64,000 nucleotides of DNA from Rhodococcoides fascians NBRC 12155 = LMG 3623 (GTDB taxonomy: Bacteria > Actinomycetota > Actinomycetes > Mycobacteriales > Mycobacteriaceae): assembly GCF_001894785.1 (NCBI RefSeq), contig NZ_BCWW01000004.1, positions 124,001 through 188,000 of the forward strand, given 5' to 3'. The translations under genes were made by a program, and so were the position numbers. How positions within the stretch are numbered: position 1 is the first letter of the stretch; each line of letters begins with the position of its first letter. The notes beneath the pieces were generated by a model that was not told where the DNA came from, searched no databases, and worked only from the letters and a program-made list of their open reading frames with translations. Positions 46,101 to 59,256 of the stretch are shown here, in pieces.

Positions 46101-47869
46101 GAGGACTCAGCGTATTCGTCGGTGTGCCGCTCGGGTGCCGGTGGTCCGATGCGCGTGGGCCACGGCAGCCGGTTCCGTGTCAGCAGATACAACACGACGA
46201 TGGTCAGGATGGTCATCACTGCGGCCTGCACGATCTGGAACGGCTGGTATTCGCTGCCGTTCGGCATGAGGATCACGCTGACCAGAGACGAGAAGGCAAT
46301 GGCGGGACGCCGGAAGGACGGAGTGGTGGCCCATGCGGCCAGCGGAATCACCGCCCACAGCAGGTACCAGGGCTGGACTACCGGGAACAGCAGAACCACT
46401 GCTCCCAGCGCCACCCCCAGCGCTCCCACCGAGTGCAGTCGGCCCCTCAGAACAGCGACCAGCATGCGGATGACGATGACGCCGGCGACGACGGCTGCGA
46501 TCGGCCGAGTGAGACTCAACACAGCGGTGGTGTGATCGCCGAGGCCGAGCAGCACGCCGACGAATCCGGTAGCCAGGCCGAGAATCGTGGGAATCGACAT
46601 CCAGCTGCGCACCACCCCCGCGGTACCCAGAGTGTGGATCCAACCGAATCCGAGTCCGCTACCCAGGCTCACGGCGACTTGGACGGCAACGGCGATCGTG
46701 CCGAGCAGCAGCGCAGCGTAGACGACCGATCTCAGAGTGCCGCCCCACCGTCTCGACAGCGCCATGCCGACGAACCCCAGCGCTATCAGCGACGGGATCT
46801 TGATCGTCGACGAGAGTGCGATCACACCCGCTCCGCCGACGAGGAACGCGATATCGGTGCTGCGCAACGCACCCGGGCGCTCGATCGCACGCAGCGCCAG
46901 TTCGGTACCCGCGAGCATGAGACCGATCATCAGGGCCTCGTTGTGAATTCCGGCGACCAGGTGGAACAGCAACAGCGGATTCGCTGCACCGAGCCACAGT
47001 GCCGTGACCGACGCGACCCCGCAACGGCGTGCGAGACGCGGCAGCGCCCAGACGATCAGCGCGACTCCCGCCAAGGCGAGCAGTCGGTGCAGGAAGATGC
47101 CGGCGACGATGTTCTCGCCGGTCAAGTACGTGATCCCGCGCCCCATCCACAGGAACAGCGGACCGTAGGGTGCCGGAGTCTCTCGCCAGATGTTGGGCAC
47201 CGTCCGGGTCAGGACGTTGTCGGCCCCCAGTGCATCCACGGGGCCGATCTCGTAGGGGTCGAGACCGCGGGCCGTGATCTCGCTCTGGGCCAGGTAGGAG
47301 TAGACGTCGCGCGAGAACATAGGCGGTGCGACGCTCAGCGGCAGGATCCACAGCAGCAGAGTTCGGTCCATCTGCGATCGGGACAGGCGGCGGGGAGTCG
47401 CGCCCGATCGCGTCCGCCCCAGCGCGAACCTGCCGAGCAGTAGCCACGCGAGGACCACGACGACGGTTCCCGTCATGGTCACCGTCAGAGCCGACGTGGC
47501 CATGCGCGACGGCAGGCTCAGTAACCGGACGCCCGCGATCGGGTTCTGCAGTACCGGCTGCGCACCCGCGCCGAGCGCGCCGATCGCCATCAGCAGCGCG
47601 CCCGCGGCTCCGAAACGGCGAATGTTGCGTAGTTGAACGGTCTCGGCGGGATCGAGACCGGGTGCCTCCGGCTCGTCGCCGTGCAACGTGGCGACACCGG
47701 CACCCGGTGGGGTCGGTTCCAGGCCGAACACGCGCCGAGCAGGGGTGAGAATCATCCTGTGCAGCAGCGTGCCGCGCGCGGATTCGGGGTTCTCGGGATC
47801 GGGGGACGAGCTGGCACCGGTCGCGGAAGGCGAGTTCTCGGAACTCTGCTCACTCTCGGTCGATGGCAC
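46097..47869 (-). CDS. mptB: Polyprenol-phosphomannose-dependent alpha-(1->6)-mannosyltransferase MptB
   Basis: A GT-C type membrane glycosyltransferase that in corynebacteria and mycobacteria builds the proximal alpha-1,6-mannan core of lipomannan/lipoarabinomannan. The 590-residue protein has a polar N-terminus of about 90 residues and then about a dozen helices. The first extracytoplasmic loop carries FSRDVYSYLAQSE, the acidic region typical of GT-C enzymes. GTG 47869 is favoured because TACGCT lies 6 bases before it; in-frame GTG 47905 would extend it by 12 residues. It is coupled to the ABC exporter by a GTGA overlap. Confidence 0.88.
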   Translation of the reverse strand: MPSTESEQSSENSPSATGASSSPDPENPESARGTLLHRMILTPARRVFGLEPTPPGAGVATLHGDEPEAPGLDPAETVQLRNIRRFGAAGALLMAIGALGAGAQPVLQNPIAGVRLLSLPSRMATSALTVTMTGTVVVVLAWLLLGRFALGRTRSGATPRRLSRSQMDRTLLLWILPLSVAPPMFSRDVYSYLAQSEITARGLDPYEIGPVDALGADNVLTRTVPNIWRETPAPYGPLFLWMGRGITYLTGENIVAGIFLHRLLALAGVALIVWALPRLARRCGVASVTALWLGAANPLLLFHLVAGIHNEALMIGLMLAGTELALRAIERPGALRSTDIAFLVGGAGVIALSSTIKIPSLIALGFVGMALSRRWGGTLRSVVYAALLLGTIAVAVQVAVSLGSGLGFGWIHTLGTAGVVRSWMSIPTILGLATGFVGVLLGLGDHTTAVLSLTRPIAAVVAGVIVIRMLVAVLRGRLHSVGALGVALGAVVLLFPVVQPWYLLWAVIPLAAWATTPSFRRPAIAFSSLVSVILMPNGSEYQPFQIVQAAVMTILTIVVLYLLTRNRLPWPTRIGPPAPERHTDEYAESS

Positions 47870-47875
47870 AGTGGG

Positions 47876-47881
47876 AGCGTA
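47876..47881 (-). promoter_or_regulatory. -10 element (TACGCT) for leaderless mptB
   Basis: TACGCT on the minus strand ends 6 bases before GTG 47869. No ribosome site is present for either candidate start. It diverges from the sufR promoter about 120 bases away. Confidence 0.4.
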
Positions 47882-47997
47882 GCTGTGTGCAATAGCGCGA
47901 TTCACCCGGTCCTCCGGACTCCGCGGCCTGCGTAGCTCGGCTCGGATTCACCTGAGGGATAGGGCACCCTTGCTGGACCAGGTGAAACAATTCCGTC

Positions 47998-48012
47998 ACA
48001 CTGGTGTTGTGA
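47998..48012 (+). promoter_or_regulatory. SufR operator across the sufR start codon
   Basis: ACACT-GGTGT-TGTGA is an exact match to the ACACT-N5-TGTGA palindrome described for M. tuberculosis SufR. The right arm includes the GTG start at 48009, and the left arm overlaps a possible -10 CACACT (47997-48002). The sufR mRNA is therefore probably leaderless, and SufR would block initiation directly to autorepress the whole suf operon. Confidence 0.8.
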
Positions 48013-48854
48013 AAACAACCGAGAGCTCGCTCGTGCGTCCGGAAAGCGTCGATCCATCGACCGCCGGAGCAGGCGCGTCGTCGGTGCGACCGGCATCGGC
48101 CCCCGAGGGGCAGACGCGGGGCGCAGTGGTCACCCTACTGCTCGAAGAGGGCCCCATCACCGCGTCCGATATCGGCACTCGCCTTGGATTGAGCGCGGCC
48201 GGTGTCCGGCGCCACCTCGATGCGCTCATCGATGCAGGCGAGGCCAGGATCACCACCCCGGCCGGAGCACGTCAGCGTGGACGCGGGCGACCGGCCAAGC
48301 ATTTCCAGCTCACCGCAGCCGGCCGCAATCGGCTGGGCCACACCTACGACGATCTGGCCGGAGCCGCCATGCGGCAGCTGCGCAAGATCGGTGGCAACGA
48401 CGCCATCGAGACGTTCGCGCGGCAACGCGTCAACACCATCGTTGCCGACGTCGAACCCGCGACCGGTTCCGACGCACATGCCGTGGAAACGGCGGCGGGA
48501 AGAATTGCCGACGCGTTCAGTGCGGCGGGATTCTCGGCCACCACGCGGCAAGTCGGCAACGGAGTGCAGATCTGCCAACACCATTGCCCGGTGTCGCACG
48601 TCGCAGCAGAGTTTCCCGAACTGTGCGAGGCCGAACAAGCAGCGTTCGCCGAGATCCTCGGCACGCATGTGCAGCGTCTTGCCACCATTGCGAACGGCAA
48701 CTGCGCTTGCACCACACACGTACCGCTCACCTCGACGCGATCGAGGAGCGGTCGATCCGATACCGACGTATCGACAGATAGTTCACACAAGATGACGTCC
48801 GACACGCAGCCCCGTGTCGGAGAACGCACACGCCTCCGGAAGGAGCCCGCATGA
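48009..48854 (+). CDS. sufR: Fe-S sensing repressor of the suf operon
   Basis: A 281-residue ArsR/DeoR-like winged-helix regulator. The HTH lies at about 52-75 ([20 protein letters not shown]), followed by a basic wing [14 protein letters not shown]. The C-terminal cluster-binding region has Cys189 and Cys193 (CQHHC), Cys206, Cys232 and Cys234; the CX3C pair matches mycobacterial SufR ligands. The last 45 residues are polar and probably disordered. GTG 48009 is set by the operator and leaderless promoter. It is coupled to sufB by ATGA, so apo/holo SufR would tune assembly to Fe-S demand. Confidence 0.94.
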   Translation: MKTTESSLVRPESVDPSTAGAGASSVRPASAPEGQTRGAVVTLLLEEGPITASDIGTRLGLSAAGVRRHLDALIDAGEARITTPAGARQRGRGRPAKHFQLTAAGRNRLGHTYDDLAGAAMRQLRKIGGNDAIETFARQRVNTIVADVEPATGSDAHAVETAAGRIADAFSAAGFSATTRQVGNGVQICQHHCPVSHVAAEFPELCEAEQAAFAEILGTHVQRLATIANGNCACTTHVPLTSTRSRSGRSDTDVSTDSSHKMTSDTQPRVGERTRLRKEPA

Positions 48855-50296
48855 CCGTCACACCAGACCAGGTGACACCCGCCGCGCCGCTGACTCAGGA
48901 CGAGACCATCGCATCGCTCGGCACCTACGGATACGGCTGGGCCGATTCCGACGTGGCCGGCGCGAGCGCCAAGCGCGGCTTGTCCGAGGCTGTCGTCCGT
49001 GACATCTCGGCCAAGAAGAGCGAGCCCGAGTGGATGCTCGAAGCCCGTCTGAAGGCTCTCAAGACCTTCGACCGCAAGCCCATGCCCAACTGGGGTTCCG
49101 ACCTGGACGGCATCGACTTCGACAACATCAAGTACTTCGTGCGGTCCAGCGAGAAGCAGGCCGCTACGTGGGACGACCTGCCCGAGGACATCAAGAACAC
49201 GTACGACAAGCTCGGCATCCCCGAGGCCGAGAAGCAGCGCCTCGTCTCCGGTGTCGCCGCTCAGTACGAGTCCGAGGTCGTCTACCACTCGATCCGTGAG
49301 GACCTCGAGGCGCAGGGTGTGTTGTTCCTCGACACCGACACCGCACTCAAAGAGCAGCCGGAGCTGTTCCGCGAGTACTTCGGCACCGTCATTCCGGCAG
49401 GCGACAACAAGTTCTCTGCGTTGAACACCGCAGTGTGGTCCGGTGGATCGTTCATCTACATCCCGCCGGGCGTGCACGTCGACATCCCGCTGCAGGCCTA
49501 CTTCCGGATCAACACCGAGAACATGGGCCAGTTCGAGCGCACGCTGATCATCGTCGACGAGGGTGCCTACGTGCACTACGTCGAGGGCTGCACCGCGCCG
49601 ATCTACAAGTCCGATTCGCTGCACTCCGCCGTGGTCGAGATCATCGTCAAGAAGGGTGGTCGTTGCCGGTACACGACCATTCAGAACTGGTCGAACAACG
49701 TCTACAACCTGGTCACCAAGCGCGCCAAGGCAGAAGCAGGCGCAACGATGGAGTGGGTCGACGGCAACATCGGCTCCAAGGTCACCATGAAGTACCCGGC
49801 TGTGTGGATGACCGGCGAATACGCCAAGGGCGAGGTTCTCTCGGTCGCGTTCGCAGGGCCCGATCAGCACCAGGACACCGGTTCCAAGATGCTGCACCTG
49901 GCACCGCACACGTCGTCGAACATCGTCAGCAAGTCCGTCGCCCGTGGCGGTGGACGGACGTCCTACCGCGGTCTGATCCAGATCAACAAGGGCGCGCACG
50001 GCTCTCGTTCGACGGTCAAGTGCGACGCCCTGCTGGTCGACACGATCAGTCGGTCCGACACCTACCCGTACGTCGACATCCGTGAGGACGACGTGTCGAT
50101 GGGTCACGAGGCCACTGTCTCGAAGGTCAGCGACGATCAGTTGTTCTACCTGATGAGTCGCGGCATGACCGAGGACGAAGCGATGGCCATGGTCGTCCGC
50201 GGATTCGTCGAGCCCATTGCTCGCGAACTGCCGATGGAGTACGCGCTCGAGCTCAACCGGCTCATCGAGTTGCAGATGGAAGGGTCGGTCGGATAA
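48851..50296 (+). CDS. sufB: Fe-S cluster scaffold SufB (no intein)
   Basis: A core subunit of the SufBCD scaffold on which clusters are built. The 481-residue protein is continuous through the beta-helix core ([28 protein letters not shown] with a conserved Cys, [13 protein letters not shown]) and the C-terminal [16 protein letters not shown]. tuberculosis SufB carries an intein; none is present here. The next gene, sufD, begins directly after the stop. Confidence 0.97.
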   Translation: MTVTPDQVTPAAPLTQDETIASLGTYGYGWADSDVAGASAKRGLSEAVVRDISAKKSEPEWMLEARLKALKTFDRKPMPNWGSDLDGIDFDNIKYFVRSSEKQAATWDDLPEDIKNTYDKLGIPEAEKQRLVSGVAAQYESEVVYHSIREDLEAQGVLFLDTDTALKEQPELFREYFGTVIPAGDNKFSALNTAVWSGGSFIYIPPGVHVDIPLQAYFRINTENMGQFERTLIIVDEGAYVHYVEGCTAPIYKSDSLHSAVVEIIVKKGGRCRYTTIQNWSNNVYNLVTKRAKAEAGATMEWVDGNIGSKVTMKYPAVWMTGEYAKGEVLSVAFAGPDQHQDTGSKMLHLAPHTSSNIVSKSVARGGGRTSYRGLIQINKGAHGSRSTVKCDALLVDTISRSDTYPYVDIREDDVSMGHEATVSKVSDDQLFYLMSRGMTEDEAMAMVVRGFVEPIARELPMEYALELNRLIELQMEGSVG

Positions 50297-51511
50297 GTGA
50301 ACAACCCCCTCACCGGAGTCATGGGTGCCGTGGCATCCGAGAACCCCGATTCCGCCAAGGAAGACAAGTCGAAGCTCGTCGCCAACAAGGGCGCTCAATT
50401 CACGTCGTACGACGTGAACGCGTTCGAGGTGCCGTCGGGCCGCGACGAACTGTGGCGCTTCACGCCGCTGCGTCGCCTTCGCGGCCTGCACGACGGTTCG
50501 GCAGTCGCCGACGGGACCGCTCAGGTCACCGTCGGGGCTGCAGACCAGGTGGTCGTGGAGACCGTGGGACGCGACGACGATCGACTCGGGAAGGCCGGCG
50601 TGCCTGCCGACCGGATTGCCGCACAGGCATATTCGGCCTTCACCGAGGCCACGATCGTCAGTGTTCCCAACGAGGTCGAGGTAACGGAGCCGATCGAGAT
50701 CACGATCGACGGACCGGGCGTCGACCACGTCGCCTACGGACACGTGCAGATTCGCCTCGGCACGTTTGCTCGCGCCACCGTTGTGATCGATCAGCGCGGC
50801 AGCGGCACGTACGCCGAGAACGTCGAGTTCGTGCTGGGTGACAGCTCGCAGTTGCACGTCGTGCTGATCCAGGACTGGCAGTCGGACGCGGTGCACGTGG
50901 CCGCCCACCACGCCCTGCTCGGACGTGACTCGGTGTTGCGCCACTACAACGTCAGCCTCGGCGGCGACTTGGTGCGCATCAGCCCGACCGTGCGCTACAG
51001 CGCGCCCGGCGGTGACGCGAACATGCTCGGTGTGTACTTCGCCGACGCCGGTCAGCACCTCGAGCAGCGACTGCTCGTCGACCATTCGGCTCCGCATTGC
51101 AAGTCGAACGTGATGTACAAGGGCGCGCTCCAGGGTGAAACCGGACCCGGCACCGTCGACGCACACACCGTATGGATCGGCGACGTTCTCATTCGCGCCG
51201 AGGCCGAGGGCACCGAGACGTACGAACTGAACCGAAATCTCGTGCTCACCGACGGCGCTCGCGCCGATTCGGTACCGAACCTGGAAATCGAAACCGGCGA
51301 GATCGTCGGAGCAGGGCACGCCAGTGCTACCGGCCGATTCGACGACGAGCAGCTGTTCTACCTGCGTGCTCGCGGCATCTCGGAGGAGGTGGCCCGTCGA
51401 CTGGTGGTCCGCGGCTTCTTCCACGAAATCATCGACAAGATTCCGGTCCCCGCCGTACGCGAGCGTCTCGATGCTGCCATCGAGACCGAGCTCGCCGTCG
51501 TCGGCGCGTAG
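50297..51511 (+). CDS. sufD: Fe-S cluster scaffold SufD
   Basis: The SufB paralogue that completes the SufBC2D complex. The 404-residue protein has the weaker beta-helix region (DHSAPHCKSNVMYKGAL with a conserved Cys/His) and the shared C-terminus ARGISEEVARRLVVRGFFHEI. GTG 50297 abuts the sufB stop. The N-terminal 40 residues are polar, and a later start cannot be excluded. Confidence 0.95.
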   Translation: MNNPLTGVMGAVASENPDSAKEDKSKLVANKGAQFTSYDVNAFEVPSGRDELWRFTPLRRLRGLHDGSAVADGTAQVTVGAADQVVVETVGRDDDRLGKAGVPADRIAAQAYSAFTEATIVSVPNEVEVTEPIEITIDGPGVDHVAYGHVQIRLGTFARATVVIDQRGSGTYAENVEFVLGDSSQLHVVLIQDWQSDAVHVAAHHALLGRDSVLRHYNVSLGGDLVRISPTVRYSAPGGDANMLGVYFADAGQHLEQRLLVDHSAPHCKSNVMYKGALQGETGPGTVDAHTVWIGDVLIRAEAEGTETYELNRNLVLTDGARADSVPNLEIETGEIVGAGHASATGRFDDEQLFYLRARGISEEVARRLVVRGFFHEIIDKIPVPAVRERLDAAIETELAVVGA

Positions 51512-51550
51512 GCCCAACCGAACCTTTCTCGACTGCACAAAGGAACTTTG

Positions 51551-53621
<2,071 letters not shown>

Positions 53622-53622
<1 letters not shown>

Positions 53623-54119
53623 TGCGAATGGAACAGATGTACCAGGAAGTGATCCTCGATCACTACAAGCATCCGCACGGTCGTGGACTGCGCGAGCCGT
53701 TCGGTGCGGAGGTGCACCACGTCAATCCCACCTGCGGCGACGAGGTGACTCTGCGGGTTCACGTCGACAACGGCACCGTTGCGGACGTCTCGTACGACGG
53801 CCAGGGTTGCTCGATCAGCCAAGCCTCCACGTCGGTGCTGACCGATCAGGTGGTCGGCTTGTCAGTTCAGGACGCCCTGAAGACCGTGGATTCGTTCAGC
53901 GAGATGGTCGGCAGCAGAGGTACCGTCGAGGGAGACGAAGACGTCATCGGCGACGGCATTGCGTTCGCCGGTGTGGCCAAGTATCCGGCTCGCGTGAAAT
54001 GCGCCTTGCTGGGTTGGATGGCTTTCAAGGATGCGGTTGTTCAAGTAGTGGACGCAGATACGACAGCTACGACGGGCGGGACCGCCCAGTCGGCACTTTC
54101 CGGAGGACAGCAATCATGA
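53622..54119 (+). CDS. sufU: Zinc-dependent sulfurtransferase SufU
   Basis: Accepts persulfide from SufS in Gram-positive SUF systems. The 165-residue IscU-like protein has Cys38, Asp40, Cys63 and Cys127 (TCGDEV, GCSIS, KCALLGW) and the SufU-specific insertion between the second and third Cys. The C-terminus is Thr/Ser/Gly-rich. It shares one base with sufS and overlaps sufT (ATGA). Confidence 0.95.
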
Positions 54120-54496
54120 CCGACGCAACAGAGACCACACCGGCTGTGACGACGACGCCGGTGGAACTCACCGCCGACGAGATCAAGGTACTCGAGGACC
54201 TCGAAGAAGCGATGCGCGACGTCGTCGACCCCGAGCTGGGAATCAACGTCGTCGATCTCGGTTTGGTCTACGACATCAAGATCGACGCCGAGGACATCGT
54301 CACCGTCGACATGACACTGACATCGGCGGCCTGCCCGTTGACGGACGTCATCGAGGATCAGGCCCGTGGTGCGCTCGTGCGCAGTGGGCTCGCCGCCGAC
54401 CTCAAGATCAACTGGGTCTGGATGCCGCCGTGGGGACCGGACAAGATCACCGACGACGGACGCGAGCAGCTTCGGGCCCTCGGCTTCACCGTCTGA
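54116..54496 (+). CDS. sufT: SufT-type MIP18/DUF59 Fe-S maturation factor
   Basis: A 126-residue protein of the MIP18/PaaD family that assists maturation of selected Fe-S proteins. It has DPELGINVVDLGLVYDI and the conserved Cys motif TSAACPLTD, plus a C-terminal WMPPWGPDKIT. A 17-residue Thr-rich N-terminus precedes the fold. It is the last gene of sufRBDCSUT, and a hairpin follows 11 bases after the stop. Confidence 0.93.
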   Translation: MTDATETTPAVTTTPVELTADEIKVLEDLEEAMRDVVDPELGINVVDLGLVYDIKIDAEDIVTVDMTLTSAACPLTDVIEDQARGALVRSGLAADLKINWVWMPPWGPDKITDDGREQLRALGFTV

Positions 54497-54507
54497 CGGT
54501 CCGGTCC

Positions 54508-54554
54508 GGCTGCCCCGTCACGCACCCTTCGCTTCGTCGGTCGACGGGGCAGCC
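54508..54554. terminator. Bidirectional terminator between sufT and ku, embedded in the ku 3' end
   Basis: A perfect 12-bp inverted repeat (54508-54519 against 54543-54554) with a 23-base loop. The right arm and loop are ku coding sequence, and the ku stop overlaps the left arm. A TTCTTT stretch follows on the plus strand. It would end both suf and ku transcripts. Confidence 0.65.
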
Positions 54555-55489
54555 TTCTTTGCTGCGGCCTTCTTGGCCGGAGCCTTTTTTGCCGGGGTCT
54601 TCCGCGCAGTGGTCTTCTTGGCAGCGGTCTTCTTGGCCGGTGTCTTCGACGACGAAGATTTCGACGATGATGATGTCGACGAATCGGACCCCGACTTCGC
54701 GTTCTTTCCCGCGGCCTCGACGCTGCGCTGGAGGGCGGCGACCAGATCCACGACCTCCGCGTCCTCGCCGTCGTCCTGTGACTCGGCCTCGGTGTGGATG
54801 ACCTTCTCGCCACCGTTCGCCAGTGTCTCGTCGATCAGTTTGCGCAGTTCGATCTGGTAGTCGTCGGTGTACTCCGTCGGATCGAATTCCGAGGACATGC
54901 TCTCGACGAGCGACGTCGCCATCTTCACTTCTTGCGGGCGCGCCGACGGGGCGTCGTCGAGCGACGGAAATTCTGCGGCTCGTACCTCGTCCGGCCACAG
55001 CAGAGTCTGGATGACCAGCACGTTGTCACGGACCCGCAAGGCGGCCAGCCGCGTCTTCTGTCGCAGCGTGAAATGGACCAGCGCGGTGCGTTCGGTTTCT
55101 TCCAGCGTCTCTCGCAGCAGTACGTACGCCTTGGGCGACGACGAGTCGGGCTCCAGGAAGTAACTCTTGTCGTAGAGGATCGGATCGATCTGCTCGGTCG
55201 GAACGAATTCGAGAACGGGGATCTCGTGCTTCTCGGCAGCGGGGAGTTTGTCGAAGTCGTCGTCGGTGAGGATCACGCGCTCGCCGTCGGGCGAGTCGTA
55301 CGCCTTGTCGATGTCGGCGAACTGGACCGATTTTCCGCATTCCTGGCAGATGCGGTCGTACTTGATTCGTCCGCCGTCCTTTGCGTGCACTTGATGAAAC
55401 CGGATGTCGTGTTGCTCGGTGGCCGAGTAGACCTTCACCGGAACGTTGACGAGTCCGAAGGCGATCGAGCCTTTCCAAATGCTGCGCAT
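54518..55489 (-). CDS. ku: Non-homologous end-joining protein Ku with Lys-rich tail
   Basis: Bacterial Ku binds DNA ends as a homodimer and recruits LigD. The 323-residue protein has the Ku beta-barrel core (MRSIWKGSIAFGLVNVPVKV, CQECGK with a Cys pair, DKSYFLEPD) and the minimal C-terminal contact region (about 205-255). Residues 262-323 form a Ser/Lys/Ala/Pro tail with repeated PAKK/AAKK units, as in some mycobacterial and streptomycete Ku proteins, where such tails add DNA affinity. GATCAT lies 6 bases before the ATG, suggesting a leaderless mRNA. It follows the lycopene cyclase gene by 51 bases. Confidence 0.95.
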   Translation of the reverse strand: MRSIWKGSIAFGLVNVPVKVYSATEQHDIRFHQVHAKDGGRIKYDRICQECGKSVQFADIDKAYDSPDGERVILTDDDFDKLPAAEKHEIPVLEFVPTEQIDPILYDKSYFLEPDSSSPKAYVLLRETLEETERTALVHFTLRQKTRLAALRVRDNVLVIQTLLWPDEVRAAEFPSLDDAPSARPQEVKMATSLVESMSSEFDPTEYTDDYQIELRKLIDETLANGGEKVIHTEAESQDDGEDAEVVDLVAALQRSVEAAGKNAKSGSDSSTSSSSKSSSSKTPAKKTAAKKTTARKTPAKKAPAKKAAAKKAAPSTDEAKGA

Positions 55490-55540
55490 GTGTTCATGAT
55501 CGCCGACCGGGCGCCTGTGTGTCGACCGTTGCCGAGAAAC

Positions 55541-56683
55541 TCAGCCGCGTCTCGGAGCGTGGACGACGGTGCGCGCGATAGCGAGCCTGGCCGAGACCGG
55601 AAGTGTAGGGAACATTCTCAGCATTGCGGTCATGGTCCCCATGGCGTCGTCGTGGCCGGACAGGTAGGAGCGTTGCAGTTCGACCGGCAGCGAGAAGAAG
55701 CTGGCGAAGAACTGCGGAACCATCTCCGGCTCGAGGCTCAACGCAGTGCGCAGACCGAGATTGCGTAGCTTCTGCACCGTCCAGGTGTGGAGTGCACGTC
55801 GGCTCCCCGGCTTGCCGGTGCGAAGTCCGTCGACCAGGTGATCGGCAGACGCCAACGACGCGGCGACGCTGTATCCCGTCGCCGGATGCATCAGATTCGA
55901 CCGCGACCCGAACAAGACGGGACCGCTTCGTGGGGTGTGCAGCCGTGAGCGCGGCGGAGGTTCGACCGAAAAGCGCACCCGCTCGACGTCCTCGGTCCCG
56001 GTCGGCACGAGATCGCGTCGGGCGAGACGATGATGCAGACGAGTCCGGAGTACATCGAGGTGGAGGGCAGGCCTGCCGACCAGGCACGTTTCTTCGAGCA
56101 GAACGCGGTGGTCGTCGAGTGCGACGGCATAGAGAAAACTCGGAGCGTCACCGGGTCGTACGCCGTTGTCGGTACGCCAATCCATGAACCAGGCGTCGGA
56201 GCCTTCCAGAATGGGCTCGGCGCGTTCCCGCTCGACGACGATTCCGTATGCGGTCTGTTGCGCCAGATCACGCGAGTCGAGCGTTCCTCGCGCATCGACG
56301 ACGTGGCGAGCCGTGACGACCGTCCCGTCGACGGTGGTGACGCGGGTGCCGGTGACGTCGACTGCGGTGCCCGCGTGCACTCGTACGAGGTCGAGAGACA
56401 GCGAGGCTTGCAGGGCATGGGTGTCGAGCACGCAGTACGTCCGGTCGATGACGCGATGCCGATCGGTCCACACTGCGGGCCTGCGTGCAGTCGAGGCGAT
56501 TGCGGACTCCGAGAGCCATGACGGCAATTCGTCCGCCCATGCCGAGTAGGTCGGCGTCCAGGTTCTGGACGGGTGCGGATCGAGTGCGAGAACGTCCATA
56601 CCCGCGGCCGCGCAGCGGTGGGCGATCGCGCGACCCGCCGGTCCCAGCCCGATCACGGCGACGTCGGCCGACAGGTCGCTCAC
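55541..56683 (-). CDS. Lycopene cyclase, plant-type CrtL family
   Basis: An FAD/NAD(P)-type flavoprotein cyclising lycopene ends; rhodococci make monocyclic carotenoids with such an enzyme. The 380-residue protein has an N-terminal dinucleotide motif [10 protein letters not shown] (10-19) and the family-diagnostic LLEETC (195-200), a form of the FLEET motif. GTG 56683 overlaps the SDR stop (GTGA), so the two are coupled. No crtE, crtB or crtI lies nearby, making it an isolated carotenoid gene. The number and type of rings cannot be read from sequence. Confidence 0.88.
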   Translation of the reverse strand: MSDLSADVAVIGLGPAGRAIAHRCAAAGMDVLALDPHPSRTWTPTYSAWADELPSWLSESAIASTARRPAVWTDRHRVIDRTYCVLDTHALQASLSLDLVRVHAGTAVDVTGTRVTTVDGTVVTARHVVDARGTLDSRDLAQQTAYGIVVERERAEPILEGSDAWFMDWRTDNGVRPGDAPSFLYAVALDDHRVLLEETCLVGRPALHLDVLRTRLHHRLARRDLVPTGTEDVERVRFSVEPPPRSRLHTPRSGPVLFGSRSNLMHPATGYSVAASLASADHLVDGLRTGKPGSRRALHTWTVQKLRNLGLRTALSLEPEMVPQFFASFFSLPVELQRSYLSGHDDAMGTMTAMLRMFPTLPVSARLAIARTVVHAPRRG

Positions 56684-57468
56684 ATTCCGCCGGTGGCGAG
56701 CAGGCCACCGTCGACGCGCACCGTCTCGCCGGTGATCCACGAGGACGCGTCCGAGACCAGGAACGCGACGAGCGATGCCACGTCCTCGGGGGTACCGAGT
56801 CGCTTCATCGGGTAGCCGGCCGCTGCTGCTTCTTCGCCGCCGGCGAACAACGCCTCGGCGAACTTGGTCTTCACCACGCCCGGCGCCACCGCGTTGACGC
56901 GGATCTTCGGACCGAGCTGCCATGCCAGCTCCTCGGTGAGCCGAATCAACGCAGCTTTGGATGCGCCGTACGCGGCAATGACTCCGGTGGAGCGGATGCC
57001 TGCGACGCTGGCGATGTTGACGACCGCACCGCCGTGTTCTCCCATCCACGCATGGAACGCGTTCTGCACGAAGCCGAGCGTGCCGACGACGTTGGTGTCG
57101 AAGATCTTGCTGACACCGACGAGGTCGGCATCCATCAGCGAGCCGTAGACGGGGTTGATACCGGTGTTGTTGACCAGGATGTCCAGCGAACCGAAGGTCT
57201 CGACGGTGCGGTCCACTGCGGTGCGCCGATGTTCCGGGTCGCCCGCGTTACCGTCCAGCGCGAGTACGGAGTCGCCGAGTTCCGCCGCGACGGCCAGCAA
57301 CGGTTCCCGCTTACGCGCAGTGATGGCCACGTTGGCACCGCGCGCGAGCAGTTCTGCGGCGATCGCGCGGCCGATGCCTCGACTACCCCCGGTGACCAGT
57401 GCGGTCCGTCCGGTGAGGTCGAGGGGCAGGGCTGGGCGGGCAGTGGCCGTTTCGGTGACGTCGGTCAT
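56680..57468 (-). CDS. Short-chain dehydrogenase/reductase
   Basis: A 262-residue classical SDR. The cofactor motif TGGSRGIG lies at 26-33 with Arg30 and a later TARKR favouring NADP(H). NNTG, the catalytic Ser in NIASVAG, and YGASK complete the active site, and [10 protein letters not shown] ends the chain. FabG-like by fold, but the substrate is not determinable. It is translationally coupled to the lycopene cyclase, so a role in carotenoid or terpenoid oxidation-reduction is possible. It diverges from the ABC-F gene. Confidence 0.88.
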   Translation of the reverse strand: MTDVTETATARPALPLDLTGRTALVTGGSRGIGRAIAAELLARGANVAITARKREPLLAVAAELGDSVLALDGNAGDPEHRRTAVDRTVETFGSLDILVNNTGINPVYGSLMDADLVGVSKIFDTNVVGTLGFVQNAFHAWMGEHGGAVVNIASVAGIRSTGVIAAYGASKAALIRLTEELAWQLGPKIRVNAVAPGVVKTKFAEALFAGGEEAAAAGYPMKRLGTPEDVASLVAFLVSDASSWITGETVRVDGGLLATGGM

Positions 57469-57526
57469 CGCTCAGACGTTACCGGGGTCACCTGCGTTCC
57501 TGGGTGGAGGCACGTGAATGCTGAGC

Positions 57527-57532
57527 TAAAAT
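57527..57532 (+). promoter_or_regulatory. -10 element (TAAAAT) of the ABC-F gene
   Basis: TAAAAT is an unusually strong AT-rich -10 box for this genome. The -35 is poor. The predicted start near 57539 gives a leader of about 85 bases before GTG 57625. Confidence 0.55.
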
Positions 57533-57571
57533 GGGGGTTTGCTGTGCCGACCTACGGCGCTTTCATTGCTC

Positions 57572-57589
57572 GCTCGTCGGTCGACGAGC
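57572..57589 (+). repeat. Hairpin in the ABC-F leader
   Basis: A 7-bp perfect stem (GCTCGTC/GACGAGC) with a 4-base loop, followed by a T-rich stretch (57594-57600), lies between the -10 and the start codon. The shape resembles an attenuator. Confidence 0.4.
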
Positions 57590-57624
57590 ACTCATCTTGT
57601 TCGGCAATCGCTAGGAGCTCACGC

Positions 57625-59243
<1,619 letters not shown>

Positions 59244-59256
<13 letters not shown>

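Noticed and set aside
57544..57624. In-frame upstream GTG that would extend the ABC-F protein by 27 residues
   Set aside because: The extension is polar and unlike ABC-F N-termini; TAGGAG precedes GTG 57625 at proper spacing.
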